Assembly (NCBI GenBank): GCA_019693395.1
Contig: JAAMXP010003974.1
Coordinates: 1-16,402, forward strand
DNA length: 16,402 nt
Direction: 5' to 3'
Origin: Ettlia oleoabundans
Taxonomy: Eukaryota; Chlorophyta; Chlorophyceae; Chlamydomonadales
Shown here: one piece after another, positions 7,464-16,402 of the stretch
How the letters are laid out: every line of letters begins with the position of its first letter
Numbering within the stretch: position 1 is the stretch's first letter
The notes under the pieces: generated by a model
Seen by the model: the letters and a program-made list of their open reading frames with translations, nothing else
What the model was told of the DNA's origin: nothing
The model's database searches: none
Made by a program: the position numbers and the translations under genes

Positions 7464-10400
7464 TCAACTTGTGGACTTGGCAAGCTCCGCTAACTCCTTG
7501 GCAACCCAATCTCGGACAGCTTGATGTTGGCCTTTCCTATAAGTCTGCGATAAGTAACCCCAGTGCATTCCCACGTCCTCAGTGTCCTTGTTCTCCCTGA
7601 TGCAGCGCCGCAGGAACAGCTGCAGGTTAGGAGAGAAGCACAGTCACAGCATGCGTTTTCGGGGATCAGTGCATGACAGGTGCAGTTACTGAGCGTCCCA
7701 GCGGAGCCAGCAACCCCTTGGTGAGTGCATAGGCTGTGGGCCATTATCTAACAGCTATGAACAGAGAGGCAATAATAAACCTATGGCATGTGCCATGGAG
7801 ATGACCATTTGAGGCATGTCAGACATCGTTGCAAGGTAAAGGTGCGCTGCCCGTTCCCCCCNNACCCCACCCTGGGCCCCCCTTAGCCTAAACCATCTGC
7901 CGAGCCACCCACCACACGAACAAATACAAAACGCCCACCCTCGACCCACTCCTCTTGACCAGCTGGGGATAATGCCCCCACGCACCAATGCGTCTCCACT
8001 TTCCACGCCAGCATCCAACAGCATCGGCACCAGCGCTTGGAAGACCGCCCTGCGGTTTGTGCCGCTGCTATCGTCAGCCTCCCGTTCCGCCCGTGCCGCC
8101 GGATTGCTGGCTGCCAGCCCTGCGGTAGGAGCCACGCTGCCAGCTGTGTGTTCTGTCTTGACATACCCAACTGTGTGCTCTGCTTTCGCATGGACGGCTG
8201 CCGGCAAACTGGTGGGTCCCCCAACCGCTGCTGCAGTGGCGGCGGATGCCTCAGTAGCCGCTTCTGCGCCCTTGGCTGCTCCCGGCTGCTGCGAGGCAAC
8301 GGGTCCCTGAGCCCCGGGCTGCTTAACTGCCTGGCGCTTGGCAGCTTGCTGCTCTTCACCCTCAAATTCCTCCAGGCCCCTTTTGTGCGTGAGGGTGGTG
8401 CCATCATGCTGCCGCTGCTGCTGCTGCTGCTCATCTCCATCCTGCCGATGCGCCGCCTCTGGCAATGCCTGCTGCAGACGCTGCCGGCCAGCTACCTGCT
8501 GCAACGGCGGCGGCTTTGCCAAGCTGTCCTTCCCATCTTCCTGACCCTGGGAATGCTGCTCTGCCTGCCCTTGCTGCTGCTGCTGCGGCTGTGGCCGGGC
8601 TCCAAGCTGACGCACTGATTCGCTCTGTTTCCCCTGTGACTCCCTTGCCTGCTGCCGCAAAGGCTGCTCCTCGAGCAAGCTCTGCCGCCGCTCTGACTGC
8701 TCAGACATAGAGCACCTCTTGTTACCTTCTTGCTGCCGCGGCGGCTGCTCCTCAGGCAAGCTCTGGCGTCTCGCCTCCTCTCCTGTCTTGGCGTGCCAGT
8801 TATCCTGCCCGTCAACCTGCCGCTGCTGCTGCCGCTCTTCCGCCCAATGCTGCTGCCTGTCTGCCTCCTGGCTGGCAAAGCAACTCGTGCCTCCCTGCTG
8901 CGGCATCTCCAAGTGCTGCTGCGCCGCATCTGGTTGCTGATGCCGTTGCGGCACTGCAAACGAGGGTGAGCCCTGCAGCCGCTCAACGCCTTCGCCGCTG
9001 AACCGCTTTGTTAGTGCCGCTGCCTGCCTGCTGCTCTCATCTACTGGTAGCTGCGGCTGAGATGCGGGACTGTCGAGTTGCGCCGTCCCTTGCTGCTGCA
9101 CTGTCACCTGTGGAAAGCTCACTGGGCTTGCATGGACGGATGCCCCTGCAGCGTGCCGCTTGCTGGCCCCTTGCCACTTGCCAGCGGGAGACAGCTGCTT
9201 GCCTGCAGTTACACGACACCGCAACTATGCACATTAGGCGACTCAATTGCTGCTAGGCAAACAGAGTGTGGCATAGGCTAAAGTGGAGGAGGACAGATCA
9301 CAGCAGCACAACATTGCCGCCATTGCCTCCGCTGGACAGCACCAGAAGGTAATGGGGCAGCGCAAGCTGCAGCAGCTCCCACAGTAGAAGCAGAAGTGGC
9401 ACGCGATTCTTAAGTAAACTTTCATTTGACAGCGAGCCAGGGACAATAACAGGGCGGCAGGTCTAAAGTGAGCCTGGCAGCAGTTCGATATCAGCAGAGA
9501 AGGCACAGAGGGCACCTTTTCTTTGTCGGCGTGTTGGCCACAATGGAGCACAGCAAGAGCGTTGTAGAATTGGGGCAGCAACAGGAAACAGCAGCAGCAG
9601 CATCAAAAGGAACAGCATCAGGGCGTGCTCACGTTTGTTGGGCCGAGGTGCCGACGCGTGCTTCTCAGCAAGCATGCCCTCAGGCAGCTGGTAGTGCAGC
9701 AGGTGCAGGTGCGCTAATGGGCTGCTCTCGTCCGCCAACCTATACGAGCGCCGCTGCAGCAGCACGGGGAAGGATCACCATGAAGCTGGCCAGGTAAGGT
9801 TGGGCAGCTGTCCCACCGTGAGGTGAAGACGCTGATTGGGCCATCCCAATCACAACAAGATGCAGTCAAATGTTTCTTCCAGCACAGGCACGTGAAGCGT
9901 AAGAGTCCAAACACACACACACACACACAAGGATTACATCAATACTCCTCACAGAAGAGTCGAACGCCAGATCAAGCAGCGCGGTACTCAGCGGGCACAG
10001 CCCGGTGGTGCTGTCGGTCACGACAACCCTCACCGCAAAATTCCGATCTTCATTGTAGTGATACACCACTTTCAATACGTTCACGCCTTTCACTGCAGAC
10101 AGGGTAGCAGCAACAGTCGTTAGCCAGCACAATAAAAATACAATGTGTGGCGATGGAAAGTGCCACAACATTTCGCGTTTGCCAACAACACCCTTTCTAA
10201 CAACGTAACGCTGCGCTTAGTGGATCTTGTCTTTACTTCTTGCCGTGTTTATTGAGAGTGGCTTTTAACTTCAAAATTCACATGCAACCGTTGCATGCTT
10301 CCACTTACACAAAAGTCTGCAGAATGCTTGGACCTGCCAGCTGGGAACTAACCTCTGAGTTCCATGGATCGGCGGTCCCTCCACTTGCCGCCGTCTTTCA

Positions 10401-13063
10401 GGTCCAGCCGGTCAACATAGTTGGCGAGATACATTGCGCCAGCTGCACACACAGGCAAGCCACAGGCGGAACGTTGCAGGTGTACCTGTAAACTCACGCA
10501 AGAAACGTCACTTGGTAGTGTGCCAGCCTGCACAGTCTTGACAGAAGCCTAGGTGGAATATGGGCGTAAGAGGATGCCTAAGTGCACGACCGGCGGCCCC
10601 TCCAGCTGCCGCCTAGCATACAGCTTGAGCTCATAGTGGAGCATGATTTCGGCCAGCCAGCCCAACACAAGAACCTCAAGGAGCGTGGTCCACATCACCG
10701 TGCAACGCCCAGAGAGGCAGGCGCTGCCTCTCTCTTGACTACACTCACCTTGAGGTTCTTGTGGCGGATTTTTTGCAAGTGCAAAGCCTTTCCTTTCAGA
10801 GTCCATGTAGCCATTCATCAGGCATAGTATCTGCTCCGTGGACAGCCACCCCTCCATGCCCGCAAGGATAACCTGCTGCACAACTGGAGTGAAGCTGTCC
10901 AGGTGGGCGACCAGCGGCAGCTGCTTGCCAGGCTCTTTGTCAGCAGACTCTGGTGCCTCCTGGACTGCCGCAGCTACCAGCCTTTGCAAGCCACTGTCGC
11001 CGGGTGTTGGCTGCTGCGCCCGTGTTAACGGCCTCGGCTGCTGGGGCTCATCCTCATCTGATGCATCATCACCAACAGAAGGGAAAAAAGGATGAGGGGC
11101 AACAGTGAAGCAAGCACTGCAGAATGCTTGAGGAATTGATTGAATGCACAGATGCAAGGTGCATGCACGCGCCGTGGGTGAAGTGAAAACTTAGAAGGGT
11201 AAAAGTCAGTCCTTGAATGCAGCTATTCTGGAATTCAAGCTAGAGGGAGCTACTTCCGGCCACTCCAACTTAAAGAGACTGAAGCACACCTCCTACCAGT
11301 CGATAGCCATACTTGGTAACTCACCAGTTGTGTTCGCCAACCCATGGCCGCTGCTGGCGTCCTGGCCTGCAGCGCTGCTGTAACCTTTGCCATCACCCTG
11401 CCCAGCAGGCGACAAAGAGCCAGCGCTCCTCTGGGTTGATGTGACAGCTGTCGAGCCTCCCGTTGCCTGACCTTCCACTGTAGCTGGCGCATGCCCTGCT
11501 GCATGCTGTTCGCGCTCTGATGCAGATCCCTCTCGTGGTGGCATCACCTCCGATGCCTTGCCCACCACCGCTGCAGCTGCTACGGAGGGGGCGGCTGCCA
11601 GCCGAGCACTGTCTGCACCGCCTGCCGCTGGCGGCATCGCACTTTGTTCTGCTACAGACTGCTGCGTTGTGGGCAATCCACCAGCCGCTGACGCGCATGC
11701 CGGCTGCTCCGTGTTCCTGGGAACTGCTGTCAGTGCTGCTGCCACAAGGCGTGCTGGTGAGACAAGTGCTGCTGGTTTTGCTGCTACCTGGCCTGCTTTG
11801 TCAGCGTGTGCCAGCTGGCCAGTCACTGACTCGGCTGCTGCTGGCATTGGGCCCAATGGCAGGGGCAAATCTTGCTGCACTTCCTGTGCCTGCTGCATGC
11901 TGCCTAACATCTGCTGCTTGAATGTTGCAGGATCTTCTGCGCACACGGCTTGATCAGCTGGCACCAGGCTGACGTTCATTTGAAGCTGCTTCTTGTCATT
12001 CCAGCCTTGCGACACAAAGCGCAGTTTGTGCCCTGGCTTCGCCTGCAGCTCTTGAAACAGTAGCCTCACGAGCGGGATCTGCAGGAAGGCAAACGGGCAC
12101 ACAACAAAGACGGGGAGGCCTTGAATGCTGCTCAGCCAGTGCAACAGCAATTTTTGGAAGCTACAGACATGCTGTTGTCTGTCAGTATTGCGGCTGCAGC
12201 AGCAAAAGATGGGCACTTGCTGTGGACACAAGCTCTTTGGTTCAGCGGTGGCGAGGCCTGCTTGGCATGCTTTCCCACCGTTTCCACAGCAGGTTGACAC
12301 CCATACCAGGCACGGCAGGCATCGGACTAGCGTCCCAGCTACCATCGGCTGCAAAGTGACTGGCACCAGCGGGCTGGCCCAAGTCCCCCTTACCGGCAGC
12401 GAGTAGCCATCCACTTTCTTTCTTCGACCAGAGCCGCTTTGCTGTCTGTCAATCGGTTCTGCATCATGCCTGCTGGGGGCAGTAAGCTGCGCAGGGTGCA
12501 CTTTTGCCATGGTGCTGCCAGCAGGGATGTACTGAAACACTGCGGTGGGACGTATTGTGCGATCTGCGCCATGCCTCCACCCAAACATTCTCTCTAGCGT
12601 GCTCTCTGCATCTCAGGGCAAATTTAGTGGGAAGAAGGGAAGGCCCAGCTCTCAGTGTTGATCGCATTGGAAGGCATCACTAATGGCCGTTTGGTACGAC
12701 GTGCTCATGCAAGTTCTGCCCACAGCAAGGGCTGTCCAGCAACAAACAGTGGACTGTCGAGGCATGCGGGTCATATGTAAAATCAGCAAAGCAAGTGCCT
12801 CATTACTCACTAGTAAAGGTGATGGGGTTGGGCTTGTTTATGGCGACGTCAGTCAGACCGCACGCGCTTCGCTGCGGCGCCTCCCAAGCTTCGCCCACAA
12901 ACTGAGAGGCGTTGCTTGGGGGTGTAGGCTCGCCGCTGCTGGCCTGAGCATCTGCAAACGGGCACGGGCATCTCAGACTGGGGATGTGCGGTTCTGGAAC
13001 GCGTGAGTTGCACTCCCCCGCCGGACACTTGTGGCACTCACCTCGTGCTGCGAGCCGCGACAT
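7464..13063 (-). CDS. CG-1 domain (CAMTA-type) DNA-binding protein, about 1,004 residues
   Basis: Ten exons: 13063-13042, 12951-12811, 12539-12394, 12078-11325, 11057-10749, 10442-10353, 10092-10034, 9753-9633, 9202-7986 and 7619-7464 (stop TGA). Phases run 1,1,0,1,1,1,0,1,0 and close at every GT-AG intron. A CG-1 domain spans about residues 420-530 over four exons: GWLSTEQILCLMNGY, NPPQEPQAGAMYLAN, DLKDGGKWRDRR, VKGVNVLKVVYHYNEDRNFA, then RRSYRLADES and LHLLHYQ. These line up with the CAMTA pattern (W-L-EI, PP-P-GS-LF, FRKDGH-W, GVDVLHCYYAHGED, FQRRSYW, VHY). CG-1 domains bind CGCG-type DNA, so a nuclear transcription factor is inferred. Residues 145-354 are Ala/Gln-rich. Residues 560-860 are Gln-rich, with a twice-repeated RRQSL-EEQP-RQQ motif (691-705, 718-732). 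A bipartite basic signal (KR, then AAKRQAVK) lies at 821-841. Residues 930-1004 are helical. No TIG, ankyrin or clear IQ motif is visible. Exon 3 could start at 12605 instead of 12539 in the same phase. The first exon, with start ATG at 13063, is the weakest part. Confidence 0.82.
7862..7863. other. Two undetermined bases
   Basis: Two N bases follow a run of C residues. They fall in the last intron of the CG-1 gene (7985-7620) and do not affect its reading frame. Confidence 0.98.
9910..9929. repeat. (AC)n dinucleotide repeat in a CG-1 gene intron
   Basis: About nine to ten copies of the AC dinucleotide lie in the intron between 10033 and 9754. In the transcript this is a GU run downstream of the exon that encodes the NEDRNFA part of the CG-1 domain. 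Confidence 0.9.
10666..10763 (-). repeat. Nested inverted repeat over a 5' splice site of the CG-1 gene
   Basis: cacaagaacctcaagg (10666-10681) and ccttgaggttcttgtg (10748-10763) are perfect 16-base inverted copies. Between them lies a second perfect hairpin, agagaggcag (10711-10720) and ctgcctctct (10724-10733), with a 3-base loop. In the minus-strand transcript the right arm is the last 15 bases of the exon ending at 10749 plus the first intron base, so the outer stem would cover that 5' splice site. Confidence 0.9.
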
Positions 13064-13318
13064 AGAGGGTCACCTGGGGTGGACACCTTGCTCAGCGTGG
13101 GTTGCGGGAGCGACGGGGGTTGCTGCATGGTCTGCCTCCGGCCCCCAGAGCAGCCCGCCCTGGTCGCTTACTCCTCTGGCGGTTTATCACGGTCTCGTGA
13201 AGCCAGTGGAACTCACGGGCACTGAACGACAGGCAGCTGAGGTGTTGAACGGGTCCGCCGCAACGTGTGCCCGGGACTCAAAGGCGCCAGTAGTATGCGT
13301 TTTGGGGTGTACTTACAG
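13064..13318. other. Upstream flank of the CG-1 gene, coding signals on both strands
   Basis: This should hold the CG-1 gene's 5' untranslated region or further 5' exons. A minus-strand frame contains SAREFHWLHETVINRQRSKR (about 13220-13160) and an ATG at about 13129 runs in another frame to the donor at 13041. A plus-strand frame overlaps both. None could be joined convincingly. Confidence 0.3.
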
Positions 13319-14025
13319 TGAACATCCCCTCTATGTAATACGGTATGGGAGAACCCACGGCGCGAGCACCGGTGACAAGGACCGGAAGTCCACCATATAC
13401 AACGTGTCCAGCTGGAGCACGTGAGTGATCACTGGACTGGAGATGACTTGTTCACAGAGCCATATTACAGCCAGACATTGTTTTGAGCTTATTATATGCA
13501 AGGGGACGCATTGTTATTTCTTTTATCTAACATAGCACTACCGCATCGGACGAAAAGGAAGACTCGGACCGTTGCACCCACGTGCACGCGTGTTTATTGA
13601 CACAGTTGTTGCTGTGCAGATGTGCCCAGGGTGCACATCTCTACAGGCAAGCCTTAGGCTAGTTTGGGAACAGTTTCGTCTGGGCTGAATGCTGCAGGAG
13701 GAGTCGTGGAGGAATGGCCTTCAATATGGTCATACCAGCCGCTTGTAGCAATTATTGCCGATGCGCTCAGTAAGGGTCGTGGAAGGGAAACTTTCAAGCG
13801 TGACGGGATGCTTCCAGTAAGTGAGCACAGTGCAAGGTGCACTTTACAATGTGTTGACAGAAAAACAGGGCCAACGAAGTTAATCGCATGCCAGCTTGGT
13901 GTTGCTCCAAGGCAAGCAGGCAACGTGCAGCAAGAGAAGGGCTGTGCTGCCTCCGGAACTTCAATCCTACAACACATTGCACGATTGCTGCCAGACAATA
14001 CCGGCAACAAGCTTGGACTTCATGA
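13319..14025 (+). CDS. Tentative spliced plus-strand gene, unassigned
   Basis: Four plus-strand exon-like pieces can be joined in phase: 13319-13420 (contains PLYVIRYGRTHGASTGDKDR, donor gtgagtg), 13536-13630 (strong acceptor ttatctaacatag; contains TTASDEKEDSDRC), 13698-13816 (contains GVVEEWPSIWSYQPLVAII, donor gtaagtg) and 13861-14025 (stop TGA). TGTAA follows at 14039. Against it, two implied introns are only 67 and 44 bases, shorter than any other here. An unspliced frame also runs on from 13698 to 14275, and minus-strand frames are open over the same bases. The 5' end is not found and no domain is recognised. Confidence 0.25.
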
Positions 14026-15143
14026 ATCTCATCACCGTTGTAAGAAATGCCCTGCATTACATGCGGTGCATGTTGGAGAAATTGAGGTCATGAGCCTGCA
14101 AAGGTCAGCCGGCTCCACCGGAGACCACACCAGCAAGATTACAGGGCTTCCAAGATGCGCCAATGAAATGGCACCTGGAACAGCCCCACCGCCTAAGGTA
14201 GCCGCGCCCACCTTTGCAGTTCCAGAAGCTGCTGAGTCGATTAAGAAAACAAAGCAACCAAGGCGCTGCCACTGAGGTGTTGGTAAGGGCGCTTATCATA
14301 TGGTAGGGGTTTTATAGCCCTGCCCTCTACCACGCCGCATGCCTGCAGTCGCAAAAGGGCGTTGGGCCGCCAAGTTGGGCAGTACGGGCCATTTTTGCCG
14401 TTTGTGCACGCACCGCAGTAGCAGCACACCGTTGTTGGCAGGAACTTGCAACTTGAGGAATTGAGGTGGAGCATGGCGGACCAGAGCGGCAGGAGGGCGG
14501 GAAAGGGCCCCTTCCCGCGTTAACAGTGTTGCCCTGATCCTTGGCATGGCTCACCAGCTTTCAAAAATAATAATCCTTGCGTGTCAGCCTGCAATGAAAT
14601 TGCGGCATAGGTCGCCAGCACGCAGCATGACGTGCGACAGTTACTCGTTTGGGTCGTTTTGACTAAAGGCGCAGCTCCTTTGCGCTCCCACTGTCGCCTG
14701 CTTCACATGCGAACTCAAGCAACTGTGTGACTGGCAGTGCATAGCAGGCTCACGGTTTCATAAGTTTGATGACAGTTTGTCCGCTGCCGGGTTCAAAAGC
14801 TTTCATGGCGTGCTCCCATCGTACGGTGCAGCTTGCTTGGCATAAAAGCACCCGCATATGGCGATACGACCGGCCATGGCGCGGGTGCAGGCCACACCCC
14901 CGCGGGGGGAGCGGCGGCTGAGCTTTTGCGTTTGAATAGGCGTGAAATATATGATAGGCAAGTAGCTGCTTTCAAAGCGCGTGTAAGCGCCACTCTTCTT
15001 CACTTTCCACTCTGGACCCGCTTGGCTCCGCGAGTCCCAACACACACGTTGTGCCCGTCCTCTTGCACCTCTCCTGCAACTTGTCACATTCCCATAATAT
15101 CTTTGTGGGCTCGCCCCGCCACCCGCGTCACCCCGATCATCAC
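14026..15143. other. Region without a supported gene
   Basis: Short frames occur on both strands. A minus-strand piece near 14490-14360 (LQVPANNGVLLLRCVHKRQK) and a Cys-rich frame overlapping it look weakly coding. A minus-strand frame of 154 residues starts with ATG at 15267 but has less GC at third codon positions than the plus-strand frame it overlaps. No tRNA or other RNA gene was recognised. Confidence 0.35.
14310..14316 (-). promoter_or_regulatory. TATA-box-like element
   Basis: The minus strand reads ggctataaaacccc, a consensus TATAAAA in GC-rich flanks. It would direct transcription toward lower coordinates from about 14285. No convincing minus-strand gene follows, so it may be fortuitous. 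Confidence 0.2.
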
Positions 15144-16220
15144 ATGCAGGGCCCAGAGAGCAATGTGCCGCCTGCCAGCCCTCTTTCAGGCCAAACGTCG
15201 GAACATGGCGTGAATAATCCTCTGCAGGACAGCACCGAGCATCATGCCGACGTGCAAAACGAGCCATTCAACCACGTGCCGCCAAGCCACGTGCCGCCCC
15301 ACGTCGTCGCCCATCAGCACGAGGCCGGCGCCTCTGTTGCCAGCCCCACCACCTGTGATGAGATAAATTCACCAAACACGGATGCTCTGGCGACCTTGGC
15401 TGGTGAGCAAGGCAGTAAGCACGACTGCTCGGGAATGGGGGTGGCCAGCTCCCGAGCCCAGCTTCCCATCCTGGAGTAAGCCCGGACCTCACCATGGCAC
15501 CCCCCCAATGCCACCACTGACACAGATGGGGTGCTGCCCCTGCCTGGGCTGGAGAGCCATGAGTCTGAGAGCGCTTGGATGGCTGGGCCCGCCTCCTTCC
15601 CTTCCGGTGGCAGGTGTGAGCTGTTCACCGCCCCATTCATCGGCGCTGATTGTACGCTCTTGTGCTTCTTGGTGGTGGTCTGTGGTTGTAGGGCAGGGGC
15701 ATGGTGCCTACTTGCCACGCCGCCCTGCATCATGCTTCTGCATACGGCTGCTCGCCTGGAATAGCTGCTGGGTACCACCCTGCGTGCCTGGCTGGCTGGC
15801 TGCCTCCCTGCTTGCCTGTCACCAACTTGGACATTCCTACTGTGAAAGCGCAGGCGGCACCAGCGGGGACTTGTGCAGTTGCACAGTTGTCAGCCCAGCA
15901 CCTTGCACCAAACGAAATGTTTTTCTCTATACCCAGCACTGGCAGTACAACCACTTTGCTCGCTCACTGCTCACCTGCTGTTGCTGATGACCTTTTCAGC
16001 CCCACGTAAGCCAACGTCCCACCCCACCCTAAATCCTGCCCATGCTGCAGCTTCATGGACCTGCCAGATACCGCGGCTAATCCAGGTCTACATGGACAGG
16101 ACACGCAGGCTCCCGTGTTTGAGCAAAGCAGCCTTGCTGAGCCAGCACACGAAGCCCACGTCTTTGGTAATGTTGGCTTCATCCCTCATAGCGGCCGCAG
16201 GTGTGTTGCCACGCATCTAA
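15144..16220 (+). CDS. Low-complexity protein gene, partly resolved
   Basis: Exon 1 (15144-15402) starts at the first ATG of its frame and encodes a polar protein rich in His, Pro and Ser, with HVPP repeats (FNHVPPSHVPPHVV). It joins in phase 1 to exon 2 (15526-15613), which is acidic (GVLPLPGLESHESESAW). Three later pieces form their own in-phase chain: 15854-16005 (NEMFFSIPSTGSTTTLLAHC), 16051-16166 (FMDLPDTAANPGLHGQDTQA) and 16201-16220, ending GVLPRI and a TAA stop. TGTAA follows at 16373. Exon 2 as drawn ends in phase 2, while 15854 needs phase 0, so a small exon or another donor is missing between them. A donor two bases later (15616) would lead into a different frame that stops near 15986. 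No domain or localisation signal is recognised. Confidence 0.42.
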
Positions 16221-16372
16221 TGTGTGTATTGAGAGTGACCAGCGGGCAGTACAGGTCTACCTGACCTGCCAGCCAGCCTCGCATGGCACGCTATCGAGTG
16301 CCAGACCAGGTATCAATGCAGTGCTTGTATGCCCAGCAAACTGCAACCAGGGGCGCTGGTCTCCTGCACATG

Positions 16373-16377
16373 TGTAA
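16373..16377 (+). terminator. Probable poly(A) signal (TGTAA) of the right-end gene
   Basis: TGTAA lies 152 bases after the TAA stop at 16218-16220 and is the only plus-strand copy in this part of the window. It supports the proposed terminal exon. Confidence 0.45.
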
Positions 16378-16402
16378 AAAACTGACATGAGCCTTGCGCC
16401 CC

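Noticed and set aside
8400..8900. CTG/CAG-rich stretch as a structural DNA repeat
   Set aside because: The CTG/CAG words are interrupted and explained by glutamine codons in the CG-1 gene's Gln-rich exon.
7755..9224. 489-residue minus-strand frame taken as a single-exon gene
   Set aside because: Its first residues are intron before the acceptor at 9203 and its end runs through a donor at 7985 and the N bases. The middle is one exon of the CG-1 gene, with phases fitting both neighbours.
11293..12588. 431-residue minus-strand frame as one exon
   Set aside because: It contains a clear donor (ccggtaag) at 12393 and acceptor (ttcctgcag) at 12079. Removing this intron joins VDGYSLP to IPLVRLLF in phase.
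13613..13641. Hairpin gatgtgc ... gcacatc as a terminator
   Set aside because: Only seven base pairs and no T run; bacterial-type terminators are not expected in this intron-bearing nuclear genome.
13664..14275. 203-residue plus-strand frame as an intact gene
   Set aside because: It starts with TTG and has no ATG until well inside. Strong splice signals occur within it (ctgcag at 13697, gtaagtg at 13817). It is treated only as part of a tentative spliced model.
14785..14800. gggttcaaaagc as a tRNA T-loop
   Set aside because: No matching acceptor stem, anticodon arm or D arm could be placed around it.

Overview
The window looks like nuclear DNA of a green alga (chlorophyte). All recognisable genes are split by GT-AG introns, mostly 90-570 bases long, with strong GTGAGT or GTGCGT donors. 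Exons are rich in GC and in CAG/CTG codons. Gene ends are often followed by TGTAA, the usual algal poly(A) signal. The species cannot be named from this sequence. Two undetermined bases lie at 7862-7863, inside an intron.

Layout. (1) 198-2283, plus strand: the last five exons of the catalytic subunit of DNA polymerase epsilon, with both C-terminal cysteine modules. The window opens inside one of its introns, and another intron carries a 22-base minisatellite and an AT-rich block. (2) 2284-4326: an uncertain stretch with a short plus-strand reading frame and minus-strand exon-like frames, one resembling an ankyrin repeat. (3) 4327-5764, minus strand: a four-exon gene rebuilt here by hand. It encodes a 341-residue multipass membrane protein with a cysteine knuckle before its last membrane segment; family unknown. 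(4) 5765-7362: mostly intergenic, with a (CTTC)n tract. (5) 7464-13063, minus strand: the main find, a ten-exon gene whose reading phases close at every junction. It encodes about 1,004 residues with a divergent CG-1 DNA-binding domain (CAMTA type), a long Gln-rich region, a probable nuclear localisation signal and a helical C terminus. No TIG domain, ankyrin repeats or clear IQ motifs of classic CAMTAs are visible. (6) 13064-15143: weak coding signals on both strands. (7) 15144-16220, plus strand: a probable gene for a low-complexity protein, with a TGTAA signal near the window end.

The genes do not form a pathway. They are separate nuclear genes: one replisome component, one candidate transcription factor, one membrane protein and several unassigned frames. 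The most unusual signals are the reduced CG-1 protein and a perfect 16-bp inverted repeat that would bury one of its 5' splice sites in an RNA stem.
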